Shown here: positions 61,591 to 64,000 of the stretch, in pieces | Numbering within the stretch: position 1 is the stretch's first letter | Layout: every line of letters starts with the position of its first letter | Source of the DNA: Ceratodon purpureus | Lineage: Eukaryota > Streptophyta > Bryopsida > Pseudoditrichales > Ditrichaceae | Assembly (NCBI GenBank): GCA_014871385.1 | Contig: CM026426.1 | Span: 105,125,281-105,189,280, forward strand | Length of the DNA stretch: 64,000 nucleotides | Direction of reading: 5' to 3' | Notes under the pieces: generated by a model | Seen by the model: only the letters and a program-made list of their open reading frames with translations | Database searches by the model: none | Told to the model about the DNA's origin: nothing | Position numbers and translations under genes: made by a program

Positions 61591-61750
61591 GGCCTACGTG
61601 GACCTTCGTGCTCCAGCGTGGCAGTTCCGTAGCAAGTGTTTGTACTTTGAGAATTACTTTCACTCTGGTCCCGAATGGATTTCTGCGGGGTTTTGCATCC
61701 GTTGGATTTCAGAACTCCATTCAGCACCCGATTGGCCAAAACGGAGCGAA

Positions 61751-62859
61751 CCCGGGAGGATAAGAGGAAGGGGACCTCGAGTTTTGGTAAAAACTCGGGC
61801 GACGACGTTTGAACACGTGGGCCAATACTACGTCGGTTAAAAAATCGCAGGCAATTTAAGTTTTCACTTCTGGGTAAATTTATGTTTCAGTTTTAACCCG
61901 GATAATTGGACAGGATCCGTTGTTTTAATGATGAATGTTTTGCGGATGAATTTTCTAGAGATGAATGTTTTAGGATGAAAACAAGTGGATGAAATTGCAT
62001 GTTCATCAATTTGGGCTTGTACTCGATGTGCATAGCCGTTGCTGTTTCACACAATCGTACTCCTTTGTTTAATCATAAATGACGATCAAAATAAACGAAT
62101 GCATCCGTTTTCACGATTTTTTATTCAAAACATCGACGTCCAATTCGGTGGTTTAGGGTATATCATAGTGTGTTATTCTTTGATACTCCCCATTTAACCA
62201 CCGAGTGCATACAAAACAGTGCATTACAAGGCATATATATCATGGTACCAAAAAGAGTCGATTAAGTGGCATTAAACTGTAACTGTAAGGAGACACCTCG
62301 GCAGGTGTCGCTGACCACGGAGTTTAGGAATTCAGTCCTCCCGACTGTGCACAACGCCGTGGAAGTCACAAGGATTCAAGCTTTCTTCAGTAGAAGCTAA
62401 TGTCTTTAGAGAGAAGCTATGAGGAAGGTCGGTCTTGATCGAGATTGTGGTTGCCCTGGCGTTAAGATCCCTGGAAGGTCGTACTAGAAATCGCAAGCTG
62501 CACGGTGTCCCTAACTGAAAGTAATCGCACAACGCTCCGAAGCTTTGGAAATCTGTAGTTATCAACGACATTTTTTAGTAATTAGCGGATACACGGGGTG
62601 TATCAATCCCTTTCTGTCATGAAGTAGTGGAAAAGACGACTATGGTGAAGCTAAACAGTGAAGGGGAACACTGCCTACCTACCCCGTCACTTCTCCTCTG
62701 CGTATTTCCAAACATTTCCAAGAAAGGGTAATTTAAACATCAGAGCAAATGAATCCAGAAAAGATGTTAATGGCAATTCAATAATTGAATCACACTGTGT
62801 CGAATGTTGAGTTCGGTAGTGCAACCATGCATGTAGTTTACAGGCAAGAAAACCTCATC
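61751..62859. other. Non-coding interval
   Basis: No gene or element recognised. ACACCTCGGCAGGTGTCG near 62291 forms a short hairpin. Confidence 0.4.
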
Positions 62860-64000
62860 TTATTTCAGTTTGCTGACCTCCACAAAGTTTAGATACCTTG
62901 ACTGCCACATAATTGTCGCGTCCTCCGCGAAGTCGCCCTTCAATGCATCCGACACCATCTTTATGCCTTCACGCTGGTGATCTGGATATAAAACAAGTGT
63001 ATGTGCCCATTCAAGGCATACATGCTCGATTGTAACCTGCTGCATCCCAGGTTCCTAGAGCACGCCCTTTATGTTCGGAACTGACTTCTTTTTGTTAGTA
63101 CGCCAATGGGATCCGCATCGACCCAGTGCCACGGTTTTGTTCTCGTGGTCTGGATGGAGGACCCAGATTGCCTTGTTTACAGGCTTTAGGGGATCGCACT
63201 GCGGTACACATAGGCAGAGTTAGTTCAGACAGATTTGAGAGAGGCCCCTTATCCAGTATGTAGCCTGACGAATATGGAAGGGATCAGCTTGCTTACCCCC
63301 TCTGCTCGCGGCTTGTTTTCGGAGGGTGGAACGTAGTCCAGAAACTTTGAAGGCCTTTTACGTGCACGCGCTGGTCGCGTCACAGTGATCGACTCTGAGG
63401 CCGAAGGTAGCTCTGTAGTCTTTGCACTTCCGGTGTTTGTTTGGTTAGGGTCGCCCTTTCTGAGGGTCAGTTTGGCCTTTTTCGACACCAAATCTTGCGG
63501 GGCTGGTTCCGAGTCCACTACATTGCAGTACATATTAGTATTACTTAGGACATTGAGAGATTTTTTGGTCATAGACAGGGTGTACAACTCATTAAAATGT
63601 GTCACGTTAGTTACAAATGGCACGGTGAGGAAACGCCAGTGCTTACTTGTCTTGAAGGTCCTCTTCGACGGCAGTAGGTTCTCCCTGCTGTCCGTGATAC
63701 CGAACGCAGCTTGGAGGCTCGTCATTTGATTAACGCCCTCACCAACCGATGTACACCCAGGAGCTGTATGTTGTTCGTCGCCTACGCAGGTACCGTCCTC
63801 TGATTGTACCCTTTGATCTTCAAAGCATGCCAATAACATCAAAGTTAAAATTAAATAGGTGTTATCGGAATTGATACAGGTATTTCGGCATGGTAATGTG
63901 AAACTATGGGGCTTGAAGGTCTTGCGGAGGATATCTCCGTTTAATTAGGAGTCGTACCTTGAGGGAATCCTTGTTGGACTATGCGGCACACCTCCTCTGA
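62860..64000 (-). CDS. Spliced gene of unknown function, partial
   Basis: Exons by GT-AG borders: from the window edge to 63958, 63817-63647, 63517-63297, and 63198-62860; the joins I could check keep the frame. The first exons are acidic to neutral and Ser/Thr-rich. The third has a basic stretch (KKAKLTLRKGD, RPARARKRPSKFLDYVPPSE). The last exon is compact and looks folded (CDPLKPVNKAIWVLHPDHEN, ALGRCGSHWRTNKKKSVPNI, EHVCLEWAHTLVLYPDHQRE). It has one in-frame TAG near 63058, so the copy is probably dead or the last part is untranslated. I do not recognise the family. Given the pattern elsewhere, it may be cargo of another large element that continues beyond the window. Confidence 0.5.

Larger units (their letters stand above)
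54620..61750 (-). mobile_element. L1-like LINE, nearly full length, with two insertions
   Basis: The poly-T run at about 54626-54667 is the poly-A tail of a minus-strand element. From 5' to 3' (61750 down): a 5' region, ORF1, ORF2 with endonuclease, reverse transcriptase and zf-RVT. Two stretches, 59165-59581 and about 58385-58880, interrupt the endonuclease part. Without them the element is about 6.2 kb. Several frame changes show that it is dead. The 5' border is set only by the end of LINE-like reading frames. Confidence 0.82.

Noticed and set aside
61136-61840. Plus-strand ORF of 234 residues
   Set aside because: Antisense to the 5' part of the LINE; no domain, and the other strand gives the better protein-like sequence.

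Overview
This looks like nuclear DNA of a streptophyte with swimming sperm. A characean alga such as Chara is my first guess, and a bryophyte or lycophyte is possible. The evidence is introns with GT-AG borders, plant-type hAT and L1-like elements, TTTAGGG-like interstitial repeats, and one recognisable host exon: an axonemal-type dynein heavy chain exon at 52273-52470. I saw no LTR retrotransposon, retrovirus, Polinton, rRNA gene or CRISPR array. Nearly everything else is mobile DNA, much of it nested.

Layout. 1-9.3 kb: the end of an unknown broken ORF, then a decayed hAT transposase gene (2928-6368) and a decayed protein kinase gene (7239-8808). Both are preceded by the same promoter modules and long CGCGCCCG-type GC arrays. 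10.5-11.2 kb: a TIR element. 11.9-14.9 kb: a minus-strand spliced gene with two zinc-binding modules, whose intron holds a CTACAAAGGA array. 16.3-19.0 kb: an internally deleted LINE.

19413-49308 is one giant DNA element of about 29.9 kb, with GGGTGGAAGCACACTAC termini and TATA on both sides. It carries a plus-strand multi-exon DDE-like transposase gene (20578-39177), a minus-strand SUV39-class SET histone methyltransferase gene (42548-about 45456) and a minus-strand zinc-finger gene (46391-48457). That last gene is a relative of the gene at 11.9-14.9 kb. Introns of the giant element are rich in AGTACT.

Inside its transposase exon sits a second large element, 21990-36169 (14.2 kb), with 27-bp perfect terminal inverted repeats and an AGTG target duplication. 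It carries a spliced gene (30701 to about 34.8 or 35.6 kb) with a ParB/DGQHR-like motif and a methyltransferase-like C-terminal half, and a short minus-strand gene. It also holds more than twenty copies of a 21-bp palindrome (core TTAGCTCGASTCGAGCTAA or TTAGGTCGANTCGACCTAA). These lie almost only in introns and flanks of its genes and not outside the element.

49.3-61.8 kb: AT-rich sequence around the dynein exon, with a piggyBac-like TTAA element (52735-53663) and a second, longer LINE (about 54.6-61.75 kb) that itself holds two small insertions. 62.9-64 kb: the minus-strand 3' part of a spliced gene of unknown function.

The main proposal is that these large elements each carry a private reiterated motif in their introns, and one of them pairs a parS-like set of palindromes with a ParB-like protein. 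Intron borders and domain names come from reading by eye; no database search was possible.
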